The notes: a model not told the origin generated them from the sequence alone. Counted from the first letter of the stretch, positions 53,030-61,562 are shown. The stretch is DNA of 64,000 nt from Nocardia blacklockiae (GCF_015477355.1 NZ_JADLRJ010000005.1:186001-250000); one strand, 5' to 3'. Program-made: numbers and translations.

Positions 53030-53814
53030 ATCAGTACCTTTCGGGTGATGGTGTCCGTCCAGAGCAGGCCTGCGCTGATCAAGGCGGTGCCGAGGGGGAG
53101 TAGTACTGCGCCGGGGCCCGGGGTCAGCAGGATTCGGAGGGGTGTGGCGCCGAGTAGTTGTCCTAGTGCGATGCCGAGGAGGGGTAGGGCGGCGAGGACG
53201 GTGGCGGTGGCTCGGGGGCCGGCCAGGGCGGCGATGGTGCGGTCGCGGAAGCGTTTGCGGCTCAGGAGGTCTGCGCGCATGGTGGCGAGGAGGTCGGCGA
53301 GGGCGAGGCCGTGTTGTTCGGCGACCTGCCAGGCCGCGGCGACGTGTGCGAGTTCCGTGGCGATGACCGACTCCGGGGCCCGCAGGCCGTCCGCCGCCGA
53401 GCCGCCGAGTCGGCTGCGCGCCGAGCAGACCGCGAAGGCCCGCGCCGCCGCGCCCTCGAGGTCGCTCGCGGCCGTCGCCGCCGCGACGCTCGGGTGCGCA
53501 CCGACCCGCAGCTCCCCTACCACCGTCTCCAGCCCCGCGGCCAGCGCCGCACACTCGTCATCGCGCACGCGATCCCCAGCACGCTGCCGCTTGCGCACGA
53601 CGACGGTGCCGACCACGATCACAGCCGCGAGAAACGGCCCGGCCCCCACCACCGCGGTCCCCGCCACGGCCGACGCAACCACCGCTCGAAACACCATGCG
53701 ACTCGGCACTTTTCGCCGCACTCGCCGACCGAACAAGCCGACCCACCTGCGCCGCGCCGCCGAATCCGGCACGACCAGCACCGCCCCCGCGAGACAACAC
53801 AGCACCACACTCAT
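53026..53814 (-). CDS. tadB: TadB-like type II/IV secretion F-domain protein
   Basis: 262 residues from ATG 53814 (MSVVLCCLAGAVLVVP). It has N-terminal TM segments (about 1-17 and 45-73), then a cytoplasmic helical domain (CAALAAGLETVVGELRVGAHP; LAHVAAAWQVAEQHGLALADLLATMRADL) and C-terminal TM segments (VLAALPLLGIALGQLLGA). It is the partner platform protein of tadC. Its start overlaps the stop of a small upstream ORF, not tadA itself. Confidence 0.87.
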   Translation of the reverse strand: MSVVLCCLAGAVLVVPDSAARRRWVGLFGRRVRRKVPSRMVFRAVVASAVAGTAVVGAGPFLAAVIVVGTVVVRKRQRAGDRVRDDECAALAAGLETVVGELRVGAHPSVAAATAASDLEGAAARAFAVCSARSRLGGSAADGLRAPESVIATELAHVAAAWQVAEQHGLALADLLATMRADLLSRKRFRDRTIAALAGPRATATVLAALPLLGIALGQLLGATPLRILLTPGPGAVLLPLGTALISAGLLWTDTITRKVLI

Positions 53815-54134
53815 GCCCGCGCCACCGACAGCCGGACCCGGCCAACCCACGTCACGAACGAACCGGCGACGGCAGACTGGCCCCACCAACGGCCCAGTGC
53901 AGGAAGACGCGCGGCGGACGAACCGGCGACGGCCAGCCAGCCGCAACCACGAACCGGTACGGAAAGTTGCGCGGTGGTCGAGTTTGTATGCGGCCCTGCC
54001 ACGCTCGTCCACTGGGCGCGGGCTTCCCTGGTAATGCCCTGTTCAGCAACGAGAGTCGGTGGCCTGTTTGTGACGACGGGCGCATAGACGCCAGCATGGG
54101 GAGGGTGTTCTGCCAGGTTGGGGGGTGGCTTCAT
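53811..54134 (-). CDS. Novel small ORF between tadA and tadB, coupled at both ends
   Basis: 107 residues (MKPPPNLAEHPPHAGVY to RLSVARA) with no recognised family. The ATG at 54134 overlaps the tadA stop as ATGA. The TGA at 53813-53811 overlaps the tadB ATG as ATGA. Residues 1-50 are Pro/Thr-rich and the second half is hydrophobic-basic. It contains a 16-base repeat (53858-53873 and 53918-53933, 60 bases apart) encoding AVAGS twice, 20 residues apart. The arrangement copies that of the ORF between tadB and tadC, though the sequences differ. Confidence 0.5.
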   Translation of the reverse strand: MKPPPNLAEHPPHAGVYAPVVTNRPPTLVAEQGITREARAQWTSVAGPHTNSTTAQLSVPVRGCGWLAVAGSSAARLPALGRWWGQSAVAGSFVTWVGRVRLSVARA

Positions 54135-55321
54135 GGGGTGAGCCGATCGGTGAGTAGGTGGGCCATGCGGGTGGCGGCGGGGGCGGGGGTGCCGTCGGCG
54201 TGCCAGGAGGGTTCTATGTGGACCTGGCCGGTGGGGTCGCGGGTTACCAGGCCGATTTCGCGGAGGGTGCGGGAGCCGTCGGGGTGGCGGTGGACGTGGA
54301 GGATCACCTGGACGGCGGCGGCCAGTTGGCTGTGCAGGGCGGGGCGGCCCATGCCGCCCAGTGCCGCGAGGGCTTCCAGGCGGGCGGGGACCTCCTGCGG
54401 GGAGTTCGCGTGGACGGTGCCCGCGCCGCCGTCGTGGCCGGTGTTGAGGGCGGTCAGCAGGTCGACGACCTCGGCGCCGCGCACCTCGCCGATGACGATG
54501 CGGTCGGGCCGCATGCGCAGGGCCTGGCGGACCAGGTCGCGGACGGTGACCGCGCCCGCGCCCTCCACGTTCGCGGTGCGGGCCACCAGGCGCACCACGT
54601 GCGGGTGCGGGGGCGCGAGTTCGGCCGCATCTTCCACACAGACGATGCGTTCCGCCGCAGCGACTTTCGCCAGCAGTGCCGACAGCAGCGTGGTCTTGCC
54701 CGCACCAGTGCCGCCCACCACGAGGAACGCCAGGCGCGCCCGAACGATGCGCTCCAGCAACAGTTTCGCGGCCGCGGGCACCGACCCGGAGGCCGCCAAC
54801 GCGTCCAGGCCTTGCGCGGCCGGGCGCAGCACGCGCAGGGACAGGCAGGTGCCGCCGTGCGCGATCGGCGCCAGCACGGCGTGCAGCCGCACACCGAACG
54901 AATTGCCCGGCACGCCTTCGACTCCGGGCAGGCGGCCGTCCACCCACGGCTGGGCGTCGTCGAGCCGCCGGCCCGCGGCCAGGGACAGCCGCTGCGCCAG
55001 CCGCCGGACCGCGGCCTCGTCCGGAAAGGTCACCGAGGTCCGCCGCAGGCCCTGCCCGCGATCCACCCACACCGCGTCCGGCCCCGTGACGAGCACATCC
55101 GAGACGTCCGGATCGTGCAGCAGCGGCTCCAGCACCCCCACCCCCGTCATCTCGGTCTGCAACAGCCGCAGCACCCGCAGCAGATCGGTATCCCCCAGCA
55201 CGCCACCGGCTTCGGCCCGGATCGCCGCCGCCATCCGCGCCGGATCGGGCTCCCCCGACTCCACCGCCAACCGCTCCCGCACCCGATCCAACAGCGCGGG
55301 CGTCACCAGCCCGCTCACCAT
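54131..55321 (-). CDS. tadA: TadA/CpaF-type pilus assembly ATPase
   Basis: 396 residues. Walker A is FLVVGGTGAGKTTLLSALLAKV (about residues 202-210), the Asp box is IVCVEDAAEL, Walker B is RMRPDRIVIGEVRGAEVVDLL, and the His box is GGAGTVHANSPQEVPARLEAL. An N-terminal domain of 180 residues has DVSDVLVTGPDAVWVDRG. It powers pilus extension from the cytoplasmic side. GGAGG is just before the ATG/GTG start. It is 25 bases downstream of the CpaE-like gene. Confidence 0.93.
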   Translation of the reverse strand: MVSGLVTPALLDRVRERLAVESGEPDPARMAAAIRAEAGGVLGDTDLLRVLRLLQTEMTGVGVLEPLLHDPDVSDVLVTGPDAVWVDRGQGLRRTSVTFPDEAAVRRLAQRLSLAAGRRLDDAQPWVDGRLPGVEGVPGNSFGVRLHAVLAPIAHGGTCLSLRVLRPAAQGLDALAASGSVPAAAKLLLERIVRARLAFLVVGGTGAGKTTLLSALLAKVAAAERIVCVEDAAELAPPHPHVVRLVARTANVEGAGAVTVRDLVRQALRMRPDRIVIGEVRGAEVVDLLTALNTGHDGGAGTVHANSPQEVPARLEALAALGGMGRPALHSQLAAAVQVILHVHRHPDGSRTLREIGLVTRDPTGQVHIEPSWHADGTPAPAATRMAHLLTDRLTP

Positions 55322-55346
55322 TCACCTCCGACGCTCGCGCGGGTGC

Positions 55347-56456
55347 TCATCGGTCGTCCTTCGAGAGCGTGGCGAGAATCGTGGCGGCGGCCGTGCGGAG
55401 GGGGCCGCGAGGCAAGGTGAGGCCGGTGCGTTCCAGGTGCGTGGTGAGGGCGGGCTGAGGGCGAAGAGCGGCCAGCAGGGGCAAGTCGAGGGCGTCGGCA
55501 ACCTCGCCGGCGGACAGGCCGCCGGGTGCGGGTCCGCGAACGACCAAGGCCTGGTTGGGATTTCGGCGGGCCACGTGGGCGGTGACGGCTCGGGCGGCGG
55601 CGACCGCGCGCAGGCGGGCGGGGACGACCAGAACCACCAGGTCGGCGGCGTCGAGCATCTGGTCGGCGTGCGGGCCGCGCTCGCCGGATACGTCGCAGAC
55701 CACGAGATCGCCGGCGAGGCGGCCGGCCTCGACCACCGCGCGGACCGCGCCCGGGGCGAGCTCGGGCGGGATCTCGCCCGGGCCCGCGCGCCCGCAGGCC
55801 AGCACCGCGAGGCCGGGGCAGGCGGACGGCAGGGCGTCGTGCAGTGCCGCGGCGGCCACCCGGCCCTCTTCGACCACCAGGTCCGGCCAGCGCAGGCCCG
55901 GCGTGGACTCGATGCCGAGCAGCAGGTCGATCCCGCCGCCCAGCGGGTCGCCGTCGACCAGCAGCGTCGCCTCCCGGAATCGCCAGGCCGCGCCGGTCAG
56001 CGCGACCGCCGCGGCGAGTGTGGAGGCGCCCGCGCCGCCGCCCGCGCCCAGCACGGCGACCACCGACCCGTCGCCCGGGCCGCGCTGGGCGTGGTGGGCG
56101 AACGACTCGATCAGCGCGTCGGCCTCAGCGGGCAGCGCGAGCACCCGTTCGGCGCCGACGGCGGCGGCCGCCTGCCAGTCGAGCAAACCGGGTTCGCCCT
56201 CCGTCACCAGCAGGGTGCCGCCGCGGCGCGGATAGCCGGCCGCCGCGCAGGCGTGGGCCGCGGCGGTGTCGAGAATCACGAGCGCCGCCCCGGCCCAGGC
56301 GTGCCGGCCGAGCGGCATCGCGGCGGCCGCGATCCGGCGGTCGGCCGCGGCCGCCACTCGCCCGACCTCCTCGCGCAATCGCTGAGGGGTGACGAGCACC
56401 ACCACCGGCGGCGACGACGCGGGCTCGCAATCCTGGCTCGCAGCAATGGAATTCAT
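55347..56456 (-). CDS. CpaE/Ssd-like MinD-type protein of the tad locus
   Basis: 369 residues. The receiver-like N-terminal part (1-130) has VVVLVTPQRL and ALVILDTAAAHACAAAG. A ParA/MinD-type domain follows: VVAVLGAGGGAGASTLAAAVAL, then TLLVDGDPLGGGIDLLLGIE and DLVVCDVSGERG. The Walker A lacks the usual signature lysine (GGGAGAST). In mycobacteria the equivalent gene (Rv3660c-like) is called septum-site determining protein. It probably positions or regulates the pilus. ATG 56456 is used. Confidence 0.88.
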   Translation of the reverse strand: MNSIAASQDCEPASSPPVVVLVTPQRLREEVGRVAAAADRRIAAAAMPLGRHAWAGAALVILDTAAAHACAAAGYPRRGGTLLVTEGEPGLLDWQAAAAVGAERVLALPAEADALIESFAHHAQRGPGDGSVVAVLGAGGGAGASTLAAAVALTGAAWRFREATLLVDGDPLGGGIDLLLGIESTPGLRWPDLVVEEGRVAAAALHDALPSACPGLAVLACGRAGPGEIPPELAPGAVRAVVEAGRLAGDLVVCDVSGERGPHADQMLDAADLVVLVVPARLRAVAAARAVTAHVARRNPNQALVVRGPAPGGLSAGEVADALDLPLLAALRPQPALTTHLERTGLTLPRGPLRTAAATILATLSKDDR

Positions 56457-56577
56457 GCGACCAGCGTCGCTCGGCGGGAACGGCGCGAACAGGGCCCACA
56501 CGGCGAGTGTGGATAACTCGGGGGCTGTGAGCACAGAGTTGACGGCGAGTACCGCACAAACGTGCCGGAAATAGAGG

Positions 56578-56664
56578 ACGGCCCCAGCCGGGGGGGGAGG
56601 AGGCTGGGGCCGTCGGGGTTCAGCCCCGGGGGGTCGGGCTGAACACGCCTGGACCATGTCCAGG
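56578..56664. other. Three consecutive perfect hairpins in the divergent region
   Basis: Hairpin 1 is ACGGCCCCAGCC/GGCTGGGGCCGT (56578-56613; 12 bp, loop rich in G). Hairpin 2 is GTTCAGCCC/GGGCTGAAC (56618-56644; 9 bp). Hairpin 3 is CCTGGAC/GTCCAGG (56648-56664; 7 bp, 3-base loop). They lie between divergent genes, 122 bases upstream of the CpaE-like start and 170 before the phosphatase start, where terminators of neighbours are not expected. The rest of 56457-56834 shows no gene. Confidence 0.7.
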
Positions 56665-56821
56665 TGCCAGCAATACTACACCCAGGCCCCGGCGGAAACG
56701 CAAGTCCACCGGCCGAGGAAGTTTCCGCCGGGAGCCTCAGCGTCGCGGCGGCAAACCCCTGCCCGACCGGCCCGGAGACCGACAGCGGCCCCCCCGCCGC
56801 CACATCGACCGCAAATCTCCC

Positions 56822-56834
56822 TATTCTGGACCGC
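56822..56834 (+). promoter_or_regulatory. -10 element for a probable leaderless phosphatase mRNA
   Basis: TATTCT at 56822-56827 is followed by seven bases and then the GTG at 56835, so transcription likely begins at or beside the start codon. No Shine-Dalgarno precedes this GTG. Confidence 0.5.
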
Positions 56835-57668
56835 GTGACGGCCGAGGGCGCCCCGACAGCTGCGGGAAAACGGACGAACGCGGGCCGGGTCGCGGCCTTC
56901 TTCGACCTCGACAAGACGGTGATCGCCAAGTCCAGCGCGTTCGTGTTCAGCAAGCCGTTCTTCGACCAGGGCCTGCTCAACCGGCGCACCGTGCTGGAGA
57001 GCAGCTACGCGCACTTCCTGTTCCTGCTCTCCGGCGCCGACCACGACCAGATGGAGCGCATGCGCGAGCATCTGACCAAGATGTGCGCGGGCTGGGACGT
57101 GGGCCAGGTCAAGTCGATCATCGCGGAAACCCTGCACGAACTGGTGGATCCGCTGATCTACGCCGAGGCCGCCGACCTGATCGCCGACCACAAGATCCGC
57201 GGGCACGACGTGGTGATCGTGTCCGCCTCCGGTGAGGAGATCGTCGGCCCGATCGCCGACGCCCTGGGCGCGACGCACACCGCGGCCACCCGGATGGTCG
57301 TCGAGGATGGGCGGTACACCGGGGCGGTCGACTTCTACTGCTACGGCGAGGGCAAGGTCGAGGCGATGCGGCGGCTGGCCGAGGCCGAGGGCTACGACCT
57401 GTCGCGGTGCTACGCGTACTCGGATTCGATCACCGATCTGCCGATGCTCGGCGCGGTCGGGCACCCGACGGCGGTCAATCCGGACCGAAATCTGCGGCGG
57501 GAGGCCATATCTCACGGCTGGCCGATCCTGACCTTCTCGAATCCGGTGTCGCTGTGGGCCCGGCTGCCGGCGCCGTCCTCCACCACCGTCGCCGCGACGG
57601 CCGTGGTGGGAGTGAGCGCGGTGCTGGCGGGCGCGCTCAGCTACCGGCTGCTGCGCCGACGCCGTTGA
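56835..57668 (+). CDS. HAD-superfamily (SerB-like) phosphatase with C-terminal TM helix
   Basis: 277 residues. HAD motif I is AAFFDLDKTVIAKSSAFVF (DxDxT), motif II is VVIVSASGEEIVGPIAD, and motif III/IV is YGEGKVEAM and CYAYSDSITDLPML (DxxTD). A hydrophobic segment (TVAATAVVGVSAVLAGALSY) ends the protein before Arg residues, suggesting membrane attachment. It belongs to the HAD-IB group, close to phosphoserine or lipid-phosphate phosphatases. The family in mycobacteria sits between the tad and dpp genes, as here. The GTG at 56835 gives the family length. Confidence 0.9.
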   Translation: MTAEGAPTAAGKRTNAGRVAAFFDLDKTVIAKSSAFVFSKPFFDQGLLNRRTVLESSYAHFLFLLSGADHDQMERMREHLTKMCAGWDVGQVKSIIAETLHELVDPLIYAEAADLIADHKIRGHDVVIVSASGEEIVGPIADALGATHTAATRMVVEDGRYTGAVDFYCYGEGKVEAMRRLAEAEGYDLSRCYAYSDSITDLPMLGAVGHPTAVNPDRNLRREAISHGWPILTFSNPVSLWARLPAPSSTTVAATAVVGVSAVLAGALSYRLLRRRR

Positions 57669-58049
57669 ACTCTCCAACCCCGGGTGATCGACACCAACTA
57701 TCAATAACACCACGAAAAGCCGTGCGTCGTGTCCGTTGGAAGAATGTTTTCGGAGGCCTTGCTGTGACGGGGCACACAGAGTAACAATGGACGCACGGAA
57801 GGACGGAAGGCCAAGATCGGAGCGGAAGAGAAGGTTCGGTCTCCCATCCACTCCTTCCCAGCACGGACGTCAGGTACCCACGCGGAGCACGCCGCGCAAG
57901 GGCAACAGCGTTGTGGGCTTGCGAAATCCGGGCTTCCGGCGGCGAGGGCCTCGCACAGGTTGTGGGGATGAACCGCCGAGGTACGGACGATCGCCGAGGC
58001 CGCAGAACACAACCCGAAAAGCACGCATGGTAACCGGGCGGTCCGTGCT
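57669..58049. other. Intergenic region without recognised gene
   Basis: About 380 bases. An open plus-strand frame from around 57736 is Arg-rich, lacks a ribosome site and resembles no family. Nothing else was seen besides scattered short palindromes. Confidence 0.35.
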
Positions 58050-58091
58050 AGCGGGCGGTGAGGTCGTCGCAAGACGGCAACGCCGCCCGCT
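58050..58091 (-). terminator. Terminator hairpin after the Fic-like gene
   Basis: AGCGGGCGG (58050-58058) pairs with CCGCCCGCT (58083-58091); an inner stem GTCGTC/GACGGC (one G-T pair) sits in the loop. It begins ten bases beyond the stop codon at 58102. Confidence 0.65.
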
Positions 58092-58101
58092 TTGATGTGC
58101 G

Positions 58102-58851
58102 CTAGCTTCCCGACGCCGCGTCCGCGATCGAACGAGCCTCGCGCGCACCGTCTTCCAAGGCCCCGCAGCAGAAGATCACCCAGCCGCCGACGCCCTCCGC
58201 TGTGCCGCTGCCGAATCCCGCCGCCGCGTCCAGATAGGCCTGGCGCCGCCGCAGCAGAAAGACCTCGGGCACGCCGAGACTGTGCGGGTCCAGCCCGCTC
58301 GACACGGCAACCAGCCTGGACGCCGCCCGCGCGACGATCCCGTCCGCGCTGCCGAACGGACGCAGCGACAGCAGCTCGCCGTGCGCCACGGCCGCCACCA
58401 CCGGAGCCGGGGCGCTCGACGTCAGCACGGTCTGCGCGAGCAGGTCCAGGCGGTCGGCGACGCCGGCGTCGGCCCGCGGCCGCCCCAACTGTTCCTGATC
58501 CGTGACCAGGTCGGCGGCGGCCAGCAGATGCAGCCGGGCGAGCGCCTGCAGCGGTGCGCGCTGCCACACCCCCACCAGGTTCCGCAACGCGTCCCCGTCG
58601 AGCGCCTGCCCGACCCGCAGCGACCCGGCGAGAATCGGATCCGCGACATTGCCGTCGGCGGGCAGCTCCGTACTGCCCCCGTCGATCGCCGCCGACGAGC
58701 GAGCCGCCCGCACCGCTGCCTCCGCCGCGGTGGTCGGCCAGCCCCGCCGATTCGCCTTGTGCCTGTGCACCTCGGCCAGCGCGTCGCGGGCCCGGTCGGC
58801 CGCTTCGCGCACACCCGGCAGGTCTACCAGCGCCTGAAGTACATCGCTCAC
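58102..58851 (-). CDS. Fic-like protein with a degenerate Fic motif (Rv3662c-like)
   Basis: 249 residues. A helical N-terminal half (LPGVREAADRARDALAEVHRH; LRVGQALDGDALRNLVGVWQRAPLQALARLHLLAAA) leads to HGELLSLRPFGSADGIVARAASRL. This aligns with the Fic core HPFxxGNGRxxR, but the first His is Arg-shifted (LRPF) and the GNGR is replaced by ADGIVAR. So it has the fold of an AMP-transferase with a defective catalytic loop. The gene lies between the HAD phosphatase and dpp genes, as in mycobacteria. Its function is not known. Confidence 0.65.
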   Translation of the reverse strand: MSDVLQALVDLPGVREAADRARDALAEVHRHKANRRGWPTTAAEAAVRAARSSAAIDGGSTELPADGNVADPILAGSLRVGQALDGDALRNLVGVWQRAPLQALARLHLLAAADLVTDQEQLGRPRADAGVADRLDLLAQTVLTSSAPAPVVAAVAHGELLSLRPFGSADGIVARAASRLVAVSSGLDPHSLGVPEVFLLRRRQAYLDAAAGFGSGTAEGVGGWVIFCCGALEDGAREARSIADAASGS

Positions 58852-58908
58852 GAGAGGACACGCTACTCGAGCTGTCCGCCCGGCCCCCGATCGCGACCGT
58901 TGAAAGGT

Positions 58909-60600
58909 CTACTGCACCGCGCGCATCAGATCCCGACCCGGGATAGCGGCCAGCAGCCCCCGCGTGTAGTCGGACGCGGGGTTGTCGAAGACCTCGGTGG
59001 TCGCGGCGGCCTCCACCACTTTGCCCTCCCGCATCACCACCACGTCGTCGGCGATCTGCCGGACCACGGCGAGGTCGTGCGTGATGAACAGGTACGACAG
59101 CCCCAGCTCGGCCTGTAGTTCGTTGAGCAGGGCCAAGATTTGCGCCTGCACCAGCACATCGAGCGCGGACACCGCCTCGTCGCACACCACCACCTCGGGC
59201 GACAGCGCCAGCGCCCGCGCGATGGCCACCCGCTGCCGCTGGCCCCCGGACAGCTCGTTCGGGTAGCGCCGCATCACCGACGCCGGCAGCGACACCTTCT
59301 CCAGCAGTTCCCGCACGGTGGCCTCGCACTCCTTCGAGGTGCCGATGCGGTGCGTGCGCAGCGGCTCCTCGATGGTGCGATAGATCGAGTACATGGGGTC
59401 CAGCGACCCGTAGGGATCCTGGAACACCGGCTGCACCCGCCGCCGGAACGCCAGCGCGCCCGCCCGGTCCAGCTTCGCCACCTCGCGCCCGTCGAAGGTC
59501 ACCGACCCCGAGGTCGGCTCCAGCAATCCCAGAACCATTTGCGCGACAGTCGATTTCCCCGATCCCGACTCCCCGACGATCGCGGTGGTGGTGCCGCGCC
59601 GCACCCGGAAGGACACGTCGTCGACCGCCGTCAGGCTCGACGACCTCCAAGGCGCGCTCCCCCGGATCTTGAAGACCTTGGTCAGATTCTCCACAACCAC
59701 CACATCGTCTGTGGCAGTGGCGAATTCGGCTTCCTCCACCGCCAGCTGACCCGCTGCCCGCACGGCCTGCTCGCGCACCTCGGCGCGCTTGCGCACCGAC
59801 GACAGCCGCTGCGACGCCAGCGACGGCGCGGAATTCACCAGCTTCTTGGTGTAGAGATGCTGCGGCTCACGCAGAATCCGCAGTGCCGGACCGGATTCCA
59901 CGACGCGGCCGCGGTACATCACCACCAGGTGCTCGGCGCGCTCGGCGGCCAGGCCCAGGTCGTGGGTGATGAGCAGCACCGCGGTGCCCAGCTCGGCGGT
60001 GAGCCCGGCGAGGTGGTCGAGAATCTGCCGCTGCACCGTGACGTCCAGCGCCGAGGTGGGCTCGTCCGCGATCAGCAGTTTCGGCCGGCAGGACAGCCCG
60101 ATCGCGATGAGCGCGCGCTGCCGCATGCCGCCAGAGAATTCGTGCGGATACTGGTTGACCCGTCGATCCGCGTCCGACATCCCCGCCTCGGCCAGCAGCT
60201 CCACCACCCGTTCCCGCGCGGCCTTGCCCTTGGCGATGCCGTTGGCCGCCAGCGTTTCCCGGATCTGGAAGCCGACCTTCCACACCGGATTCAGGTTCGA
60301 CATCGGGTCCTGGGGCACGAATCCGATGCCGCGGCCGCGCACCGCCACGATGTCGCGTTTCGAGGCCGTGGCCAGGTCCTTGCCCTCGAAGAGCACCGAC
60401 CCGGACGTGATCTTGCCGGTGCCGGGCAGCAGGTCCAGGACGGCGTGCGCCGTGGTCGATTTGCCGGAGCCGGACTCGCCGACGATGGCCACGGTCTGGC
60501 CCGGATACACCGACAGGTTCACCCCGCGCACCGCCGGTATCTCCCGGCCGTCGGCGGTGAAGGACACGTTGAGATCGCGTACGTCGAGCAGGGGGTCCAT
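58909..60600 (-). CDS. dppD: Oligo/dipeptide ABC transporter, fused two-domain ATPase
   Basis: 563 residues with two complete ATP-binding cassettes. Domain 1 has Walker A GESGSGKST, signature EFSGGMRQR and Walker B LLIADEPTSALD; domain 2 has GESGSGKST, ELSGGQRQR and VVVCDEAVSALD. Both carry the oligopeptide-transporter C-terminal helix (REPQHLYTKKLVNS; DNPASDYTRGLLAAIPG). The two halves correspond to DppD and DppF fused in one chain. AGAGGTG precedes ATG 60600. A GTG at 60609 overlaps the dppC stop. Confidence 0.95.
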   Translation of the reverse strand: MDPLLDVRDLNVSFTADGREIPAVRGVNLSVYPGQTVAIVGESGSGKSTTAHAVLDLLPGTGKITSGSVLFEGKDLATASKRDIVAVRGRGIGFVPQDPMSNLNPVWKVGFQIRETLAANGIAKGKAARERVVELLAEAGMSDADRRVNQYPHEFSGGMRQRALIAIGLSCRPKLLIADEPTSALDVTVQRQILDHLAGLTAELGTAVLLITHDLGLAAERAEHLVVMYRGRVVESGPALRILREPQHLYTKKLVNSAPSLASQRLSSVRKRAEVREQAVRAAGQLAVEEAEFATATDDVVVVENLTKVFKIRGSAPWRSSSLTAVDDVSFRVRRGTTTAIVGESGSGKSTVAQMVLGLLEPTSGSVTFDGREVAKLDRAGALAFRRRVQPVFQDPYGSLDPMYSIYRTIEEPLRTHRIGTSKECEATVRELLEKVSLPASVMRRYPNELSGGQRQRVAIARALALSPEVVVCDEAVSALDVLVQAQILALLNELQAELGLSYLFITHDLAVVRQIADDVVVMREGKVVEAAATTEVFDNPASDYTRGLLAAIPGRDLMRAVQ

Positions 60601-60605
60601 CGCCG

Positions 60606-61562
60606 TCACCTCTTGCGGGCCTTGGGATCCAGCGCGTCGCGCACCGCGTCGCCCAGCATGATGAAGCTGAGCACGGTGAGCGCCAACGCCGTCGCGGGAT
60701 AGAACAGGATCGCCGAGGTGCGGATCTCCTTCTGGTCGGCGGCGATGTCCGAACCCCAGGACACGATGGTGCGGGACAGCCCGACCCCGAGATACGACAG
60801 CGTCGCCTCGGTGACGATGAAGACCCCGAGCCAGATCGTGGTGATGACGATCAGCGGACCCGCCGCGTTGGGCAGCACGTGCCGCAGCAGGATCCGGAAG
60901 CGCGAGACACCCAGAGCCTTTGCCGCCGTGACGTATTCGCTGTTCTTGGCCTGGATGACCGCGCCGCGGGCGATGCGCGCGGCCTGCGGCCAGGTGAACG
61001 AGGCCAGGATCAGCATGACCGTGAACACGGTGCGCGAGTCCAGCAGCTGCATGATCACGATGGCGGCCAGCATCAGCGGCAGCGCGAAGAAGATCTCCGC
61101 GATGCGCGACACCACCGAATCGAACAGGCCGCCGTAATAGCCTGCGAGCGAACCCAATACGCCGCCGATCAGCACGAACAGCACGGTCGCGCCGAGGCCG
61201 GTCACCACCGACGCCCGCGCCCCGTAGACGGTGCGGGCGTAGATGTCGCAGCCCTGCTTGTCGAAGCCGAACGGGTGGCCACCGCCGGGCGGGTCCATGC
61301 TGAAATCGCCGCTGCAGTACCGCGGATCCTGATCGGTGAACAGGCCCGGCCACACCACGACCACCAGCACCACGAGGATCAGCAGCGCGGCGACGACGAA
61401 GATCGGATTGCGCCGCAGCTGCCGCCAGGCGTCGCGCCACACGCTGGTCGGCGCGGTGGTCTCGTCCAGGCGGTCGGTGGCCAGCACCTCCACCTCGTCC
61501 GGCGGCGCCACGAAATGCTCCTGCCCGGGCCGTGTTTCGGGTGCGCCGGTCTGCTCAGGCAT
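60606..61562 (-). CDS. dppC: Dipeptide/oligopeptide ABC transporter permease
   Basis: 318 residues. A cytoplasmic leader of about 50 residues is followed by TM1 (FVVAALLILVVLVVVVWPGL). An OppC-type N-terminal domain has DFSMDPPGGGHPFGFDKQG and DIYARTVYGARASV. Permease TM helices and the EAA-type loop AAKALGVSRFRILLRHVLPNA follow. Its start overlaps the dppB stop by eight bases. It forms the membrane channel with dppB. Confidence 0.95.
   Translation of the reverse strand: MPEQTGAPETRPGQEHFVAPPDEVEVLATDRLDETTAPTSVWRDAWRQLRRNPIFVVAALLILVVLVVVVWPGLFTDQDPRYCSGDFSMDPPGGGHPFGFDKQGCDIYARTVYGARASVVTGLGATVLFVLIGGVLGSLAGYYGGLFDSVVSRIAEIFFALPLMLAAIVIMQLLDSRTVFTVMLILASFTWPQAARIARGAVIQAKNSEYVTAAKALGVSRFRILLRHVLPNAAGPLIVITTIWLGVFIVTEATLSYLGVGLSRTIVSWGSDIAADQKEIRTSAILFYPATALALTVLSFIMLGDAVRDALDPKARKR

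Noticed and set aside
57736-58095. Basic 119-codon frame downstream of the SerB-like phosphatase
   Set aside because: No ribosome site, no family resemblance and random-looking Arg/Pro-rich composition; it also runs through the terminator of the neighbouring gene.
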